In this document: in pieces, positions 61,418 to 64,000 of the stretch | Position numbering within the stretch: position 1 is the first letter of the stretch | How the letters are laid out: every line of letters begins with the position of its first letter | Source: Prorocentrum cordatum | Taxonomy: Eukaryota > Sar > Dinophyceae > Prorocentrales > Prorocentraceae | Direction: 5' to 3' | NCBI GenBank assembly: GCA_963575745.1 | Contig: CAUYUJ010001386.1 | Coordinates: 37,829 to 101,828, forward strand | Length of the DNA: 64,000 bases | Made by a program: the position numbers and the translations under genes | The notes under the pieces: generated by a model | The model's input: only the letters and a program-made list of their open reading frames with translations | Told to the model about the DNA's origin: nothing | The model's database searches: none

Positions 61418-61600
61418 TTCGGGCGTGTCCCCCTACAGGGGGATCTTCGACGAAAATGAAAAATACTCAAACAATGCTCCAACATGGTCAAAAATACTAA
61501 AAAATAGTCCCCAGACTATTTTTTGATTATTTTTTGGCTATTTGTGGCGTATTTTTTTATTTTTCGTCGAAAATCCCCCTGTAGGGGGACACGCCCGACA
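61418..61600. mobile_element. MITE family G copy, best preserved
   Basis: TCGGGCGTGTCCCCCTACAG to CTGTAGGGGGACACGCCCGA, a 20-base perfect terminal inverted repeat, followed inside by GGGGGATCTTCGACGAAAA / TTTTCGTCGAAAATCCCCC. The middle is A+T-rich with the near-palindrome AATAGTCCCCAGACTATT. Confidence 0.92.
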
Positions 61601-62630
61601 TGACGCTGGCGGCCCCATTAATCCCTCGGGATCCTCCGCTCCCCCCCCCCGGGGCCCTCGCCAGCTTCTGGGCGAGCGCACAACTCATATAGCTCAACGA
61701 CTACAGAATTAAATTACATACGAATTGAAAAATCAAGTAAAATTTTATTTGGTGTGTTTTTGTTCACGATGGGGAAGGCTGGAAAATATGATGCTGATGA
61801 ATGGGGGTGGGCGATGCGAGAGATCCGAAGACATGTGAGGCGGGATCGAACCAAGGAGGATACGATTGAGAATGATGATGTGCCAGAGGGACATTAGAAG
61901 AGTAGGGGAAGGACGGCGCCGACGGTCGGCATGGCTGGAGTGGCGCGTGGGAACCACGCCCGCCTCATGTCGCAGCAAGCAACTGCGGCAACGTCGCCCA
62001 TCGAGGCTGCATGCGGTCCAGGCTCGTCCGTGAGATTTTGAACTTTGTGTGAGGCCACAATCCTGAACATTTCGTTGGCTGCGAAAAACAAAACAAAACA
62101 GCAATAACATGGGCGCGGGCACCTCCTTATTCCCCCTCCCTAAGTAAGAGAGGAGTAGACAACGAGCGCATCACCGCTAGAGTATGCACATTATAGAAAT
62201 AAAGCAGGGTACCGATACGCGTCACAGAGCAGCAGACTGGACGTAATCTCCATAGGGTAGGTATAGACCAGAGAAAACACGAGAGTTAGTGTATGCGTCG
62301 AGCAAGTTTGTTCCAGTAATGCGGAAGGTGAATCGAGTACGACTGGCTCCTGAGCAACGAAGCGCGAAACCCACATGAGCACCGACGAGTACTCCAGAAC
62401 AGGAAAGAGTCATGTGAAACCAGTGTATGGCATGTGGTAGTAGGACGACGTAGAGCTGGTATATACTCATCGTGACGAAAAGCCATACCATGTGCAATTG
62501 GGAGCGCAGCACTTGTGAACACCCTCCTCGGTGAAACCTCCTACGGGGCAACGCATCGGCAAGTGTCACTGGCGCGTCCCTTTCAGCTCCACATGCGGCT
62601 ACGAAGCGCGCGCGGGGTGCGCCACAATGC
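61601..62630. other. Unique, less G+C-rich stretch without a gene
   Basis: No open frame with protein-like composition beyond about 100 codons and no repeat. Could be UTR, intron or intergenic. Confidence 0.4.
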
Positions 62631-62631
62631 G

Positions 62632-62845
62632 TGTGTGTGTGTGTGTGGTCTGTGTGTGTTGGTGTGTGTGTGTGTGTGTGCGTGCGTGCGCGTGTCTGTG
62701 TGTGTGTGTGTGTTGGTGTGTGTGGTGTGTATAAGTGTGGTGCTGGTGGTGGTGGGTGGTGGTGGTGGTGGTGGCGATGGTGGTGGTGGTGGTATGTGTG
62801 TGCGCGTGTGTGTGCGTGCGTGTGTGTGTGTGTGTGTTGATGCTG
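62632..62845. repeat. GT/GGT microsatellite
   Basis: GT tract with a GGT block at 62745-62795, similar in type to the first bases of the window. Confidence 0.95.
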
Positions 62846-62934
62846 GTGGTCGCGGTGGGTGGGCGGGCGGAGTGAATGGGAGGGTGTGGGGGGAGGGGGC
62901 GGGGAGGGGGGGGGCATGCTAACGTCGTCACTTG

Positions 62935-63810
62935 GGCCTTAGATGGGGCTCCTCATGGGCCGCGAGCCGTCTGAGGGGCGCGTCGTAACGGGCGACGCGG
63001 GCGCGCGTAAACGTCGCCGTCGGGGCTTCAAGCGAAGCTCCCCGTGGGGCCACGGGACGCGTTAGCGGTGCGCCGTGATGCGTGGCGCGGGTGCACGCAG
63101 AGGTCGCCAGTGGAGCTATAGGCGGAGCTCCCTACGCGGCCACGAACCGCGTGAGCGGCGTGCCCTTCTTGGGGGCGCGGGCGCGTGCATGCGTCGGCAC
63201 TGGGGCCTTACGTGGGCCCGCGGGCCTCCCTATGGGGCCGCGGACCGTGCGAAGTGTGCGCCGTAATGAATGGCGCGGGCGCATGTGCACGTCGCCATTG
63301 GGGCCTTCGGCGGCGCTCGCTTTGGGGCCATGAACACTGCGACAGGCGCGCCGTCATGGGCGGCGCAAGCGCATGCAAACATCGCCGGTGGTGCCGTACA
63401 GGGAGCTCGCTGCGTGGCCACGAACGGCGCGCGGGTGCGCTGTCATGGGCTGCGCGGGCGTATGTAAACGCCGCCGCTGAGGCCTTCGGTGGGGCACCCT
63501 ATGGAGCGTCGGCGCATGTAACATCGCCGCTGCGGTCTTGGGCGGAGCCCCCCATGACGGCGCGAAGCGTTTGAGGGGTGCGCCGTTGCGGGCGGCGCGG
63601 ACGCACGTGGACGTCGCCACTGGGTGGATTTGGCGGAGCCCCCCATGGGGCTGCGGACCGTGTGAGGGGCGCGTCGCCATGGGTGGCGCCGACGTATGTC
63701 AACGTCGCCGCGGGGGCTTTACGCGGGGATCCGCACGGGGCCATGAAGCGCGCGATGGGTGCGCCGCAATGGGCGGCGCGGACGCATGCAGACGTCGCCG
63801 CTGGGAACTC
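62935..63810. repeat. 90-bp tandem array
   Basis: About nine to ten units, mostly 89-91 bp with one short and one long unit, built around GGCGCGGGCGCATG, AACGTCGCC, GGGGCC and GCGCCGT. Since 90 is a multiple of three, both strands show 30-residue repeat frames (for example AMGGADACRRR), which are not convincing proteins. Confidence 0.85.
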
Positions 63811-63819
63811 GCATGAAAT

Positions 63820-64000
63820 CCCACCAGCCCTCTGGGCGTAGGTGGTCTAGAGCAGATCCTCTTCCACCCCTCCCTCTTCCCCCTTGGGGAGGGGTTTGCC
63901 CCTCCCCCTACCCCCTCCCCTGGACCTGGACGGGGGGGGCCGCGGGTAGTTAGAGCGTCCAAGATGGCCCAAGACGGCTCCAAGAGCGCCTCAGAGAACA
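63820..64000. repeat. Second copy of the 40855 repeat block, cut by the window end
   Basis: Matches 40850-41040 almost base for base: GGGCGTAGGTGGTCTAGAGC, CAGATCCTCTTCCACCCC, then GAGCGTCCAAGATGGCCCAA. Confidence 0.9.

Noticed and set aside
62935-63810. 30-residue repeat protein
   Set aside because: Period of 90 bp keeps frames open on both strands; composition is not protein-like and units vary in length.

Overview
The window reads as nuclear DNA of a dinoflagellate (inference). It is very G+C-rich. The one host gene I can assemble across several exons is split by introns with non-canonical GC-AG (probably also GA-AG) ends. Most of the remaining DNA is simple repeats, minisatellites and short inverted-repeat transposons (MITEs). 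The large ORFs belong to mobile elements. The absence of bacterial gene packing, and a C-terminal Cys motif of a kind I associate with dinoflagellate retroelement proteins, point the same way. An introner-rich genus such as Prorocentrum or Polarella would fit, but the species cannot be fixed from sequence alone. No rRNA, tRNA or spliced-leader gene was recognised.

Layout. 0-3.9 kb: simple repeats, including about 900 bp of GAT triplets and a 48-bp minisatellite. 3.9-10.6 kb: a Mutator-like (MULE) transposase gene. Its DDE part (4470-6104) is separated from a SWIM finger, zinc knuckle and intact OTU-protease domain (9534-10604) by minisatellite DNA, and a 1798-bp segment is tandemly duplicated inside it. 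10.7-19.8 kb: a 30-bp satellite interrupted by a nearly complete non-LTR retrotransposon on the minus strand (coiled-coil ORF1; ORF2 with endonuclease, reverse transcriptase, RNase H and Cys motif). ORF1 and ORF2 are in one frame, separated by a single UGA in a UGACUAG context followed at once by a perfect hairpin. 20-33.7 kb: MITEs and satellites, a 100-N gap (24807-24906) and one unassigned ORF (25089-26207).

33.7-39.1 kb: a formin gene on the minus strand (proline-rich FH1 plus FH2) in at least six exons. One intron is exactly a MITE with terminal inverted repeats and a 5-bp target duplication. Another is flanked by an 8-bp duplication and belongs to a second repeat family. Both look like introners, that is transposon-made introns. 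A third intron of 1.7 kb is packed with MITEs.

39-53 kb: MITE families, GGA/CCT tracts, satellites and weak exon-like stretches, one with an FFAT-like motif (47143-47778). 53.3-59.6 kb: a degenerate second retroelement (OTU-like, zinc-finger, endonuclease and reverse-transcriptase segments in shifting frames) that appears nested inside a MITE. 59.6-64 kb: more MITEs, a GT tract, a 90-bp tandem array, and a second copy of a repeat seen near 41 kb.

Functionally the window holds one cytoskeletal host gene, a few doubtful gene fragments and a dense layered mobile-element landscape. Two unrelated elements each carry an OTU-type domain.
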